Source of the DNA: Lewinellaceae bacterium
GTDB lineage: Bacteria > Bacteroidota > Bacteroidia > Chitinophagales > Saprospiraceae
Assembly: GCA_016713985.1 (NCBI GenBank)
Contig: JADJOD010000004.1
Location: 310,001-374,000, forward strand
Direction of reading: 5' to 3'
Length of the DNA: 64,000 nt
Below, piece by piece: positions 36,635 through 46,019 of the stretch (position 1 is its first letter; every line of letters begins with the position of its first letter). Below the pieces are notes generated by a model. That model was not told the DNA's origin and did not search any database. It saw nothing but the letters and a program-made list of their open reading frames with translations. A program made the translations under genes and the position numbers.

Positions 36635-39600
36635 TTACCTGAGCAAGGTCACATCGCCCGAAATACGGGTGGTTGTTCCGTCACTCAGCAGCAACTCCGC
36701 CTGCCAGACAAAAACGGCGGGGTCCAGCAATTTTCCGTTCATTTCTCCCCCCCACCCTATTTCGGGCACGTTCGGCGCCAGGTTTTTGCGGCTGAACACC
36801 TGTTCGCCCCAGCGGTTGTAAATATCGATACTTCGTATCTCGGTAAACCGGTTGGTATCGGTGAACAGGGTAAACCAGCCGTTCGGTCCGCCGTTGCCGG
36901 GTGTAAATGCCGTAGGCGCATACCAGCCTTTGTCGGTGCTTTTTACAAATACCCACAGGGAGTCGTTTAAAAGGCATCCATTAATATCCTGAATTTCAAT
37001 GGAATACAAGGTATTTTCCGTCGGCGCAACCAAAAGTGAAAGTTCGTCGCCCGGGATGGGCGCACCTTGTGCCTGCCAGGAAATGGATACGGGCTGTGTA
37101 TTAGTCAATGCCTGCAATGTTGCGGATTCGCCGGTCAAAATCGTCTGGTCCGAACCCAGTTCGAGTGAGCCGGCTGGTTGGTCCACGATGTCGAATTGTT
37201 GTATTTCGCAGCCTACAGTTTGGCTGTAAGTTCCTGACAAACAATAGGTTTTACCGTCATAAACAACGCAGGGCTGCGCGCAGGAAAGGGTGTCCAGCAC
37301 CCCCAATTGAACCACGGGTAATACGGAATCGTACCCGATCATAAATTCCTGAATCTGGCAATTCAGGGTATCGGTATAGGTTCCTGCCTGGCAATAAGTC
37401 AAGCCGTTGTAAGTCGTGCAGGGCTGCGCGCAGGTCAGCATACCCACGATGCCGAGTTGGACCGTTTGCAGGGCCCCGTCGAAGGCGATTTCAAACTGGT
37501 TGATCGTACAGTTCGACGTATCCGAGTACATGCCCGGCTGGCAGTACGACTGGCCGTTAAAGGTTGCGCAGGGTTGGGCGCAGGTAAGGGTGGCTACAAC
37601 GCCCAATTGTGCAGTTGATAAAGCCGGGTCGAAGGCAATTTCAAACTGATTGATCGTACAATTTAATGTGTCCGAGTAAGTACCCGGCTGACAATACGAT
37701 TGGCCGTTAAACATGGCGCAGGGCTGGGCACAGGAGAGGGTGCCCACCACACCCAATTGAAGTACCGGTAATGATGCATCAAAAGCAATTTCGAACTGGT
37801 TGATCGTGCAGTTCGACGTGTCCGAATACAAACCCGGCTGGCAATACGATTGGCCGTTAAACGTGGCGCAGGGCTGCGCACAGGAGAGGGTGCCCACCGT
37901 GCCCAATTGAAGTACCGGCAACGACGGGTCGAAAGTAATTTCGAACTGATTGATCGTACAATTGGCTGTGTCTGAATATGTTCCGGGTTGGCAGTAGTCC
38001 TGGCCGTTAAATGTCACACAGGGTTGTCCGCAGGAAAGGGTGCCTACCACACCCAACTGGAATACCTGCAAAGTGGGGTCAACATCAATCGTGAACTGGC
38101 TGATCGTGCAATTCGCCGTATCGGCGTATGTTCCGGCCTGACAATAAGTTTGTCCGTTAAAAGTCACACAAGGTTGCAGGCAGGAAAGAAAGCCTACCGT
38201 ACCCAACTGAACCACCGGCAGGGCAGGATCGAAGTCGATGGTGAACTGGTTGACGCTGCAACCGGAAGTATCCAAATAAACACCCGCCTGACAATACTGC
38301 TGACCGTTGTACGTCACACACGATTGTGCACAGGAGAGCGTACCCACCACACCCAGTTGAACCGTGGGTAAAGTGGGATCATAGTTGATTTCAAATTGGC
38401 TGATTACACAATTCGCTGTGTCAGAATACATTCCGGGCTGGCAATATTCCTGACCGTTGTACGTCACGCAAAGTTGCGCGCAGGAAAGGGTACCCACCAC
38501 ACCCAATTGAACATTTTGCGGTTGATTCACGGTCAGCGTCGCCGTTGCGGTGGAAGTGCACCCGTTGACCCCGGTAGTAGTGAGTGTATAGGTCGTAGTC
38601 ACGGAAGGCGACACCGTTATTTGCGGCGTCATATCGTTCGTACTCCACACATAGGTATTATTGATATTGGGGGAGATTGCGGCCAAAGTGGCGCTTTCTC
38701 CCACACAAATAGTTGACGGTGAAGAAATTGCGACATTCGGCGGCATAATATCATTGAGGACCGTAAAGGATAGGTACTGGCAAGGCGGTGCATTCGGATC
38801 CGGATCTTGTATCTGGTAGAGCCCCGGGCTGGTGTATGTGTCGCCCATAAAATCAATCGCCGGGTTGTTACAGGTGAGTGTGCCAATGGTACCGAAATTG
38901 ATTACCTGTTGAGGTTGAACCACAACCGACTGATTCACCGTGGAATCGCAGCCCTGGAAAGAAACAAGTATCGTCTGAAAAGACTGTGAAGCAGTGGGGC
39001 ACACCACATCGCCCCAGTCCAACGTTGCGCAATCGCCCTCACAAATGGTAATTGGCGGCGCCGTGACAAAGATCGGGCCGTTGCCCGCAACGAATACCGT
39101 CACGTCGTCGCTGGCCGTGCAGCCATTGAAGGTATTGGTCACAACAAGGGTATAAGTTGTTGTTACAGAAGGAGAAACGCTGGTTACAGGGTTCGTGGGG
39201 CCGCTGCCCCAGTCAAAAATGTACAAAGGATTGGGCACCCCGGCGCCGATGGTGGCGCTTTCTCCCAGACAAATACTCTGGTCAGGTCCCGCATTGGCTG
39301 TGGGTGGAATTTGGTCCTGCGTCAGCACGAGGTATTGCGTCAGGCAATTTGTTTGTGATAACGTATCAATCCCCGGAGCACAATACGGTTGTCCGTTGTA
39401 AAAATAACAAGGCTGCGTACAGGTAAGTACGCCGTATTCATATTCTACGTCGTGGTGAATTGTAATGTCCAATGGCAGCGTGGTGAACACGCAATTGGCC
39501 GTGTTGCAACTGCAATACGCATTGGTGTCCATCGCCACAGTATCTATATCCGGCAAATCAATGGTTTCCCAATACACTGAAATCTGACCGTTCAGGACGG

Positions 39601-41869
39601 TATCCACACCCAGCAAACTGGAATCGACTTGTACCGTAATGGTATAGACATTGACGCTGTCACTCAAATAATTCATAGATGGAGGAATGACCCAGTGCAG
39701 CACCATCGAATCATTTTGTCCGAAGGGCAAACAGACTTCTATCGGCGGGTCGTAATACACGCCGTCGCCTCCGACCGGCTGGCCGGGGGTGATGTTGCAT
39801 TGCGGCGGCACCAGCGTATAGGTAGCGATGTCGGCGGGACAAAGGTCGGTCGGCCCGTCGATATAACCGTCTGTGCAAGAGCAACTTGAAATTCCCGGTT
39901 CAGCGGTACCGATCCCGCTGGCCACATGGGTCTGGAACTTGCATTCCGCGCCGTAAAAACCGTCTACAACGATGAAAAAGGGTTCGCCCGGTGTAATTCC
40001 ACCGGCAGTCAGGTGTGCAAGGTTGCCGTCTTTGGCGGATACAAAAGATTTCAAGGTCAACGTATCGCAGTCGCCCGTAAACAGGAAAAAGCCCAGTTCA
40101 TTGCCGTTCTGGCAATCAAATACGTGGAAATCAATCGTTAGGGAGTCTTCACAAGCCACCGCGCGCAGCCAGCCGTTGTTTTCAAAAGGTGGAACATTTC
40201 CAATAAAAACAGCTGTCGAATCGGGGGTAAGTCCGGCGTTTGTGCTGCAATAACCTTCCAGAAAATTGCCGCACAACAAAGGCGCATCGCCGCAGAGGTC
40301 TGCCAGGGGGGCCGGAAGATTAAAATCAGCACAAGTCGGTGGCGGCAGTAAACACGGTGCATCGCCGGCAAGGGTTTGGGTGCAGGCGCCGGCGGAAATG
40401 ATCGAAAAATTATACGGCGTCCCGCAAGGGATCGGGTCGGACGTAAAAATGTTGTTGATCAGGGTGCCGTTCCCGCCGGTAACCTGGGTTCCCGGGAAAG
40501 AATTGACGGAAAACAAAACGGTGTAAGTCGAATCGGTCACCTGAATAAACGGGTCGGCCCCGTATCCACAATTGGTAATGGTTTGCCCGGAGGAGTCCAA
40601 CTGGTTCGCTGTGATGTCAAAATCACAGGCATCGAGGTTGATGCCGTCGACCACGAGGTAATAAATGTTGTCCGGGTTGTTAAAAATAGGCACATTCATT
40701 TGGCCCGAACTGCCATCCGGAATGCTGATACAACTGCCCAAAGGGTACAGGTTGTCACAACTTCCGCCACCCATCAGGGCAAATTCAAGTCCCTGATTGT
40801 TTTCGCAGTTATTCACCTGAATATCAAGGTTCAACACATCGCCGCAGGCCGCAATAGCGTATAGATTCGGGTTTTCTAATGAAAAACACGGGGTAACAGC
40901 GTTCCAAAAATCCGGTTGCCACCAGGTATACCCGCTGTAGGTACAGCCGTTGTTAAAATTCACCAGGTCTAATGAACCTGCGCAATACAAAGGAGTCGCT
41001 TCGCAGGGAACATCGGTAAACGTAGACGGTCCGCTTGAAATAATAATGGGTGGTACGAAGGCCGAACAACATCCGGGGATACAATCGACACACTGCGTCG
41101 GATTGATTCCCGGGCAGGTATGGGATAAGGTAGCCGATACGGCGCCGGCAGTAACCGTCTGGTTGAATTGTACGGTGACGGTAAATGCACCGGGGTTGGG
41201 GCTGATGATTTCCATACCCGGGGGCAAATTCCATTGCACGACGAGGCAACTGTCTAAGTAATAATCCGACCAGCTTTGTGAACATCCGGGCGTAGTTGTC
41301 GGCGGGCATCCGGGCAATTGTAAACTAAGGGTCGACGGGCCACAAGGCAGTGTTTGAAAATTGATGGATGCGGTGGCGCTGCTTCCATTGCCCGGCGGGG
41401 TATCGTCGACACCCTGTATATCCAGTGTAAACTCGCAGAAGTCGCCGAGATAACCGTCGATGAGCAAAATATAGGGTTTGCCGGGCTCCACGGTAGCGGT
41501 AAGGGTAATCGGTGTGCTGCCCAAACCCAGGCCGCCCCCGTTGCAGGCGATCGGCAAATAACATTCTTCCAGCAGTGCAATTTGCAGGCCGTTGCCAAAT
41601 GAACAGTTGCTCGGTATGACTGTTACCGTCAATTGTGATGAACACGGCACAAGTTTTAAAAACTGGGTATTTTCGAGGGTTCCGCAGAAATTAAAATTGC
41701 CGACAGGAACGTTGTTAAAAAAGGTATTCCCCATAAAATGGGTGTTCAGATAGTAGCCGCAGTATACCGTGGACGTTTCACAAACCATGTCGGTGGGCAG
41801 GCAGGACTGCGCGGAAATTCCGGTGGCCATTAAACCCGATAAAACGAATACGTAAATCAGTTTTTTCAT
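36635..41869 (-). CDS. T9SS type B surface protein with nine 50-residue four-cysteine repeats
   Basis: 1744 residues, signal peptide MKKLIYVFVLSGLMATGISA. Three PPC-like modules come first, each ending like ILLIDGYLGDFCEFTLDI or YYLVVDGINLDACDFDI. PKD-like domains follow (ANAGPDQSICLGESATIG). Residues about 1120-1569 are nine tandem repeats of exactly 50 residues, pattern QLGVVGTLSCAQPC, FNGQSYCQPGTYSDT, NCTINQFEIAFDP, with cysteines at repeat positions 11, 15, 24 and 35. Two degenerate forms precede them (YGVLTCTQPCYFYNGQPYC; INFGTIGTLTC). The last about 95 residues (PTAFTPGNGGPNGWF, IYNRWGEQVF, VFVWQAEL) are a gliding-motility/CHU_C type B sorting domain, anchoring the protein at the surface via T9SS. 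Likely an adhesin; the frame is intact over 5.2 kb. Confidence 0.88.
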   Translation of the reverse strand: MKKLIYVFVLSGLMATGISAQSCLPTDMVCETSTVYCGYYLNTHFMGNTFFNNVPVGNFNFCGTLENTQFLKLVPCSSQLTVTVIPSNCSFGNGLQIALLEECYLPIACNGGGLGLGSTPITLTATVEPGKPYILLIDGYLGDFCEFTLDIQGVDDTPPGNGSSATASINFQTLPCGPSTLSLQLPGCPPTTTPGCSQSWSDYYLDSCLVVQWNLPPGMEIISPNPGAFTVTVQFNQTVTAGAVSATLSHTCPGINPTQCVDCIPGCCSAFVPPIIISSGPSTFTDVPCEATPLYCAGSLDLVNFNNGCTYSGYTWWQPDFWNAVTPCFSLENPNLYAIAACGDVLNLDIQVNNCENNQGLEFALMGGGSCDNLYPLGSCISIPDGSSGQMNVPIFNNPDNIYYLVVDGINLDACDFDITANQLDSSGQTITNCGYGADPFIQVTDSTYTVLFSVNSFPGTQVTGGNGTLINNIFTSDPIPCGTPYNFSIISAGACTQTLAGDAPCLLPPPTCADFNLPAPLADLCGDAPLLCGNFLEGYCSTNAGLTPDSTAVFIGNVPPFENNGWLRAVACEDSLTIDFHVFDCQNGNELGFFLFTGDCDTLTLKSFVSAKDGNLAHLTAGGITPGEPFFIVVDGFYGAECKFQTHVASGIGTAEPGISSCSCTDGYIDGPTDLCPADIATYTLVPPQCNITPGQPVGGDGVYYDPPIEVCLPFGQNDSMVLHWVIPPSMNYLSDSVNVYTITVQVDSSLLGVDTVLNGQISVYWETIDLPDIDTVAMDTNAYCSCNTANCVFTTLPLDITIHHDVEYEYGVLTCTQPCYFYNGQPYCAPGIDTLSQTNCLTQYLVLTQDQIPPTANAGPDQSICLGESATIGAGVPNPLYIFDWGSGPTNPVTSVSPSVTTTYTLVVTNTFNGCTASDDVTVFVAGNGPIFVTAPPITICEGDCATLDWGDVVCPTASQSFQTILVSFQGCDSTVNQSVVVQPQQVINFGTIGTLTCNNPAIDFMGDTYTSPGLYQIQDPDPNAPPCQYLSFTVLNDIMPPNVAISSPSTICVGESATLAAISPNINNTYVWSTNDMTPQITVSPSVTTTYTLTTTGVNGCTSTATATLTVNQPQNVQLGVVGTLSCAQLCVTYNGQEYCQPGMYSDTANCVISQFEINYDPTLPTVQLGVVGTLSCAQSCVTYNGQQYCQAGVYLDTSGCSVNQFTIDFDPALPVVQLGTVGFLSCLQPCVTFNGQTYCQAGTYADTANCTISQFTIDVDPTLQVFQLGVVGTLSCGQPCVTFNGQDYCQPGTYSDTANCTINQFEITFDPSLPVLQLGTVGTLSCAQPCATFNGQSYCQPGLYSDTSNCTINQFEIAFDASLPVLQLGVVGTLSCAQPCAMFNGQSYCQPGTYSDTLNCTINQFEIAFDPALSTAQLGVVATLTCAQPCATFNGQSYCQPGMYSDTSNCTINQFEIAFDGALQTVQLGIVGMLTCAQPCTTYNGLTYCQAGTYTDTLNCQIQEFMIGYDSVLPVVQLGVLDTLSCAQPCVVYDGKTYCLSGTYSQTVGCEIQQFDIVDQPAGSLELGSDQTILTGESATLQALTNTQPVSISWQAQGAPIPGDELSLLVAPTENTLYSIEIQDINGCLLNDSLWVFVKSTDKGWYAPTAFTPGNGGPNGWFTLFTDTNRFTEIRSIDIYNRWGEQVFSRKNLAPNVPEIGWGGEMNGKLLDPAVFVWQAELLLSDGTTTRISGDVTLLR
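37170..38525 (-). repeat. Nine-copy 150-bp tandem repeat within the T9SS type B gene
   Basis: DNA of the nine 50-codon units. Inner units (about 37400-37960) are the most alike, with repeated words such as tgatcgtacaatt and gcgcaggaaagggtg. Outer units are more diverged, the usual pattern for arrays that grow by unequal exchange. Confidence 0.88.
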
Positions 41870-41968
41870 GAAGGTGGATGAATTTGACGGATGAGATACG
41901 AATAATTTGTTATGCGCTGCCGCGACTGCAAAATAAGACTATTCGAAACTAAGTTCGCGCAGGCATGC

Positions 41969-41976
41969 TACCTTTG
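41969..41976 (+). promoter_or_regulatory. -7 promoter box of the lipoprotein gene at 42002
   Basis: TACCTTTG, 25 bp before the ATG at 42002. It lies downstream of the alternative ATG at 41912, which supports the shorter gene. Confidence 0.6.
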
Positions 41977-42001
41977 TTTAAATCATTTATTCCCATCCGT
42001 G

Positions 42002-42784
42002 ATGTCTGTTTTTCGAATATTCATTTTTTTTGCATGTATTTCGTTGATTATCAACTCTTGCGGCGAACGTATTACCTTGAACTACAACTCCGGCGCCGAA
42101 TCGCAATTCCCGTACTTCCCCCTCCGGACAGGCAGTTATGCCGTATACCGCGTCGACAGTATTGTTTATGATTTTTCATCGGGCGGGGGTATCCTGCGCG
42201 ACTCCTCCGGCACTTTTGTGAAAGAAGTGGTGGCCGACACCCTGCGCGACCAGACCGGCCTGTTGCTCTATCAAATCGAACGGTACGAACGCAGCAACGA
42301 CACCCAGCCCTGGCAACTGAAAAGTATCAGTAGCGCTTCCCGCACACCCGGACAGGCCATTCGGACCGAAAATAACCTGCGTTTTCTCAAATTGATTTTT
42401 CCCATGGACCGCCGCAGCGAATGGGACGGTAATATCTGGATCGATAAAAACCGGGAGATCGAAATTGCCGGCGAACGTATGCGCCCCTTCAGCAACTGGA
42501 ACTACGAAGTGGATTCCATCGACGTGCCCGCCGCAGTCGGGTCATTTTTTTTTGATTCCACCCTGCTCGTGACGGAAGCCGACGACAACAATATTATTGA
42601 GCGGCGTTATTCCCGGGTGCGTTATGCAAAACATGTCGGCCTTGTGTGGCGGGAACAATGGATTCTCGATTCCCAGTACTGCAATCAATCGCCGCCGCCG
42701 GCAGATTGTGAAACCAAACCCTGGGAGGACAAAGCGGAAAAAGGGTATATTTTGAGGCAAACTATCCTGGAATTCAGCCTGTAG
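42002..42784 (+). CDS. Lipoprotein of unknown function
   Basis: 260 residues from ATG 42002; the signal MSVFRIFIFFACISLIINSC has lipobox INSC. The mature part starts GERITLNYNSGAESQFPYFP and runs through beta-rich segments (SYAVYRVDSIVYDFSSGGGI, RSEWDGNIWIDKNREIEIAG) with a C-terminal CNQSPPPADCETKPWED pair of cysteines. I know similar uncharacterised lipoproteins in Bacteroidota but no function. The stop codon TAG lies inside the gtagc end of the palindromic array that begins at 42781, so the element sets the end of the protein. Confidence 0.8.
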   Translation: MSVFRIFIFFACISLIINSCGERITLNYNSGAESQFPYFPLRTGSYAVYRVDSIVYDFSSGGGILRDSSGTFVKEVVADTLRDQTGLLLYQIERYERSNDTQPWQLKSISSASRTPGQAIRTENNLRFLKLIFPMDRRSEWDGNIWIDKNREIEIAGERMRPFSNWNYEVDSIDVPAAVGSFFFDSTLLVTEADDNNIIERRYSRVRYAKHVGLVWREQWILDSQYCNQSPPPADCETKPWEDKAEKGYILRQTILEFSL

Positions 42785-43034
42785 CGCGAACTTCAGTTCG
42801 CGTTACGTAATCATGCGAACTAAAGTTCGCGTTACGCAATCATGCGAACTAAAGTTCGCGTTACGTAATCATGCGAACTAAAGTTCGCGTTACGTAATCA
42901 TGCGAACTAAAGTTCGCGTTACGCAATCATGCGAACTAAAGTTCGCGTTACGCAATCATGCGAACTAAAGTTCGCGTTACGTAATCCGCGAACTAAAGTT
43001 CGCGCTACTTTTATACGAACTGACGTTCGCACTA
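42781..43034. repeat. Palindromic array of about nine GAACTwnAGTTCG units before rimM
   Basis: Starts gtagcgcgaacttcagttcg, then six 29-bp units (gcgaactaaagttcgcg plus ttacgtaatcat or ttacgcaatcat), a further unit ending cgctac and a diverged last copy (acgaactgacgttcgca) that stops 2 bp before the rimM ATG. Outer gtag and ctac ends match those of the array inside the gene at 48879-50474. Confidence 0.92.
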
Positions 43035-43036
43035 CT

Positions 43037-43570
43037 ATGGCAGAAAATCAATACATCGGCATCGGCTACACCAAAAAAACGCACGGGTTAAAAGGTGAAC
43101 TCAAACTCATCGTGGAAGATCGTTACCTGGAAGATTTCCTCAAAAACGAGCGCATCTTTGTCGATGTGAAGGGCACAAAAGTCCCTTTTTTTATCACCAA
43201 CGTACGCGGCAAAGGGGAAATGATCCTGAAACTTGAAGACGTGGATTCATTGGACGTGGCCTATGGTTTGCAATCCCGCGAAATATTCCTGCGGGAAAAA
43301 GACCTGGTGCCCGATCACGAGCGCGAACTGGAAATAGAAGAAGAAACGCTTGAATATGAACACCTTACAGGTTTTTTACTGAGGGATAAAAACCTCGGCG
43401 AAATCGTAACGATCGAAGAAGTGCTGGAAATGCCGCAACAGGAAATGGCCCTGTTGAAATACAAAGGGCGCGAAGTGCTGGTGCCGCTCAACGAACGGTT
43501 CGTCGTGACGGTCGACGACAAAACGAAAACCGTACATACCGACCTGCCGGAAGGCCTGCTCGACATGTAA
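43037..43570 (+). CDS. rimM: Ribosome maturation factor RimM
   Basis: 177 residues from ATG 43037 (MAENQYIGIGYTKKTHGLKG). The N-terminal domain has the G(Y/R)xxKxHGLKGELKL motif, and the C-terminal PRC-barrel domain shows EVLVPLNERFVVTVDDKTKT. It binds ribosomal protein S19 and helps 30S subunit assembly. The frame stays open upstream through the palindromic array, but residues from there are repeat translation and the family start fits 43037. The region where a ribosome-binding site would be is made entirely of the last repeat unit (gttcgcactact). Confidence 0.95.
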   Translation: MAENQYIGIGYTKKTHGLKGELKLIVEDRYLEDFLKNERIFVDVKGTKVPFFITNVRGKGEMILKLEDVDSLDVAYGLQSREIFLREKDLVPDHERELEIEEETLEYEHLTGFLLRDKNLGEIVTIEEVLEMPQQEMALLKYKGREVLVPLNERFVVTVDDKTKTVHTDLPEGLLDM

Positions 43571-43590
43571 AATCAGCCATACCACATTTC

Positions 43591-43650
43591 ACGCAAAGGC
43601 GAAAAGATGCAAAGAGTTGAATGTCAAACTTTTGCGCCTTTGCGTGGAAA
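43591..43650. terminator. Inverted repeat between convergent rimM and methyltransferase genes
   Basis: cacgcaaaggcgaaaag pairs with cttttgcgcctttgcgtg across about 22 bp. It is placed to end both convergent genes; the words also look like a dispersed repeat. Confidence 0.7.
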
Positions 43651-43673
43651 AAACCGATCGTGCAAGAATCAAC

Positions 43674-44591
43674 TCACCAATACGGGTTTCGCGGCAGTTT
43701 CACCACCCGGTAACCGGCGTCTTTCAACCCGCGCAAACAATCTTCCGAAGGCATTTCCTTAAAAATAATGGCCGCCATCGACTGCGGAGCAATAATTTTC
43801 AAAAAACTGAGCAGATTGAGCAGGAAAGACACCAAACGCACCTGAAGTTTGGCGAAGGAAAAACGATTGACCGGAAGTCCGTCCACCCCCTCGCAGTAGT
43901 GTATGTTCAGGCCCTTGAACGCTACGCAGGGGTAATTCAGCCCCAACGCAACTTTTTCAATTTCCCGCTCTGATATTTTATACACGTAATTGCCCACGTC
44001 TTCGTAGGTATGTCGTCGCATCTCTTTGCCCAGCAGGAGTTTAAATACACCCAATGCGTTGATAATCTGCAAGATACCGCGAAAAAGCGCCTGCAAAAAA
44101 TGGGTATAAACGTAGGGGTCGACCGGCTCGTACAACACGGTCCCCCGGCGCCCGACGCGCAGCATTTCATACAGGGCTTTCATCGGGCGGGGAAAATGGT
44201 GGTACGACTCCTTGCAAAGAACAAAATCAAACGAGTTGTCGGCAAAAGAAAGCGCTTCGGCGTTTTCCTTGCTGTATTTTGAAATAAATCCGGCTTCCGC
44301 CCCTTCCCGCAGCAGCGCATCCGCAATGTCGCTTGCCGTTGCGTCGGCGCCTTTAGAGGCTAAGTAATGCGCGTCGCTGCCGTAGCGGCCATCACCCACC
44401 GTCAGCCAGGAAGCGCCCGGATAAGCCAGTAGCAGGGGGTCCGACACCGCGTTCCGCTGCATCGCCTGCTCATACCCGATGGTGCCTTCCTGAAACCAGT
44501 TCCGGGCGATTTGTTCGCGGTCGCCGCCTTTGCTGTATTTATAAAAGTGTTGTTCGTGGAGCGAATAACTTTTTTCAAATTGATCTGCCAT
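43674..44591 (-). CDS. Class I SAM-dependent methyltransferase
   Basis: 305 residues. The SAM-binding region is at about 60-115: WLTVGDGRYGSDAHYLASKG (motif I, with GDGRYG in place of the usual GxGxG), ATASDIAD, then the ALSFADNSFDFVLCKESYHH loop and FPRPMKALYEMLRV. These match the Methyltransf_11 group. The C-terminal 130 residues contain a hydrophobic helix pair (RGILQIINALGVFKLLLG; VRLVSFLLNLLSFLKII) that may bind membrane or lipid. The substrate cannot be told. It is convergent with rimM. Confidence 0.85.
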   Translation of the reverse strand: MADQFEKSYSLHEQHFYKYSKGGDREQIARNWFQEGTIGYEQAMQRNAVSDPLLLAYPGASWLTVGDGRYGSDAHYLASKGADATASDIADALLREGAEAGFISKYSKENAEALSFADNSFDFVLCKESYHHFPRPMKALYEMLRVGRRGTVLYEPVDPYVYTHFLQALFRGILQIINALGVFKLLLGKEMRRHTYEDVGNYVYKISEREIEKVALGLNYPCVAFKGLNIHYCEGVDGLPVNRFSFAKLQVRLVSFLLNLLSFLKIIAPQSMAAIIFKEMPSEDCLRGLKDAGYRVVKLPRNPYW

Positions 44592-44753
44592 CCCTGTTGA
44601 TTTCGCTGCGAAGGTATTTCAATGGAAATGATCGGCCAAATACGCCGTTCCGGGCGGGCGCAGGTTTTTCATTTATGATTTATTTAACAAATGTTTTTGA
44701 TCTGCCGGAAACTATTTTGAATCATACGTTCGTTGGAATACCGATTCCTTTCA

Positions 44754-44978
44754 ATGAACCAACCAAAACGTCTTGTTATGCACTACAATGCTGAACGAAA
44801 TGAGCGCCGTGGCCGCCATCACGCACTGGTGCTTGCCATCGCCCTCCACCTTGCTTTTGCCGCCGTATTGTATTTTTATACGGCAGATCAACCGGACGCC
44901 GACATCGGCAAACCTACATTTGTCAAAATTGATAAACCACGCCCGGCGGGTAATTCCAGGCCGGCAGGAACCCCCTGA
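44754..44978 (+). CDS. Small single-span membrane protein, possible
   Basis: 74 residues from ATG 44754: a basic N-terminus (NERRGRHH), one membrane helix (ALVLAIALHLAFAAVLYF) and a short proline-rich outer part (KIDKPRPAGNSRPAGTP). The shape recalls the N-terminal anchor of TonB-like proteins without the C-terminal domain. A promoter-like tttttg ... TATTTTG pair lies about 60 bp upstream and a clear terminator follows at 45019, which favours a real gene. Function unknown. Confidence 0.5.
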   Translation: MNQPKRLVMHYNAERNERRGRHHALVLAIALHLAFAAVLYFYTADQPDADIGKPTFVKIDKPRPAGNSRPAGTP

Positions 44979-45018
44979 AAAGCATCCCTGTAGACTCCCC
45001 TGAAGTGAAAACAACGCA

Positions 45019-45056
45019 AACGCCGCACCCTCTCCCACAGTGTGCGGCGTTTTTTA
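45019..45056 (+). terminator. Rho-independent terminator
   Basis: aacgccgcac, loop of 13, gtgcggcgtt followed by tttttatt. It ends the transcript of the small membrane protein at 44754. Confidence 0.88.
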
Positions 45057-45129
45057 TTCCTCCGAGGCAATGGCGAATGATCTTGCTATACTGAAATCCA
45101 AACTCTCGCGTATTTAGGCTCCACGGTAC

Positions 45130-45981
45130 TCACCTCTTTACAATAGCGGTGTCGCGTTCATAAACGAGGCAGGTAAAAATGCCGAGCGGGTTGCCGGAGC
45201 CGGTCACGTTGCTTTTGATGGGCGACGGTTGTGCAAACGGGTTAATGTTGCCAAAAACAGCCAGTTGCACGCTTTCATAGTAGTCGTAGTAGTCTTTCGT
45301 GATATGGCAAACGGTATTGTACACCGTATCGCCTTCCCTCAGTTCGTAACCCGTGCCGAAGGCCAGTTTGGTGGTCGTCAGTATCCGGTCGTCGGCCAGA
45401 AAATCCTGCTCGGGGATGCTGTCGAGCGAATTATAGTGAAGCAGGCGGCGGTAATAGTTTTTCGCCGCAGGATCGTCGGTGACATAGGTGAGGGCGCGGG
45501 CAATTGAATCGATGTCGGGGCTGAATTCCACCACCACGCTGTCGATGGGCACAAGCGGCAACATGATCGTGTTGCCCGTGATATTGCCTTCATTATCAGG
45601 CAAATTAATATTCAACTGATAATCAATACCCGGTGTGGCGGGCACGATGTTCAAACCCGTGTAATTGAATAATTTCAGCGGACTGGGATCGAAGGAAAAC
45701 GTATTGAACAGGGTGTCCGTCTGGCCGTTATAACTGATCGTCACCACAGCATCCTGGAGCAGGGTATTTTGAAAAAAGGAAGAATCCAGCCCGAAAGGGT
45801 CAAAAAAACTGTAACTCCGGGTCAGCAGCAGGCGGAAAGGTTTACCGGGTTCGAGGTAACATTCCACCACCGGTTGCCGCTCGTATTCCGGCAGTTCGAT
45901 GTCCACTTCTTTGGACAGGTTGCAGGCGACAAATGCCAGGATGGCAACAGGTGCGATATATTTTAAAATATTGATTTTCAT
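45130..45981 (-). CDS. DUF4249 lipoprotein, partner of the second TonB receptor
   Basis: 283 residues with signal MKINILKYIAPVAILAFVAC (lipobox FVAC). The mature protein opens NLSKEVDIELPEYERQPVVE, the DUF4249 signature, followed by LEPGKPFRLLLTRSYSFFDP and the C-terminal segment NPLGIFTCLVYERDTAIVKR. It starts 38 bp after the receptor gene on the same strand, so the two form an operon. Expected at the cell surface as an accessory to the receptor; ligand unknown. It keeps the usual length and a strong lipobox, unlike the copy at 33872. Confidence 0.92.
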   Translation of the reverse strand: MKINILKYIAPVAILAFVACNLSKEVDIELPEYERQPVVECYLEPGKPFRLLLTRSYSFFDPFGLDSSFFQNTLLQDAVVTISYNGQTDTLFNTFSFDPSPLKLFNYTGLNIVPATPGIDYQLNINLPDNEGNITGNTIMLPLVPIDSVVVEFSPDIDSIARALTYVTDDPAAKNYYRRLLHYNSLDSIPEQDFLADDRILTTTKLAFGTGYELREGDTVYNTVCHITKDYYDYYESVQLAVFGNINPFAQPSPIKSNVTGSGNPLGIFTCLVYERDTAIVKR

Positions 45982-46019
45982 TGCTTTAAAATATTGTTGT
46001 TGATAAGGGTTGATGTTTT

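Noticed and set aside
41912..42001. Earlier ATG for the lipoprotein gene
   Set aside because: The -7 box at 41969-41976 is downstream of it, and the ATG at 42002 gives a proper lipoprotein signal peptide.
42781..43034. Second CRISPR-like array before rimM
   Set aside because: Inter-unit sequence is constant (ttacgtaatcat or ttacgcaatcat), so there are no spacers.
42929..43036. Upstream extension of RimM by 36 residues
   Set aside because: The extra residues are translation of the palindromic array; the family start fits the ATG at 43037.
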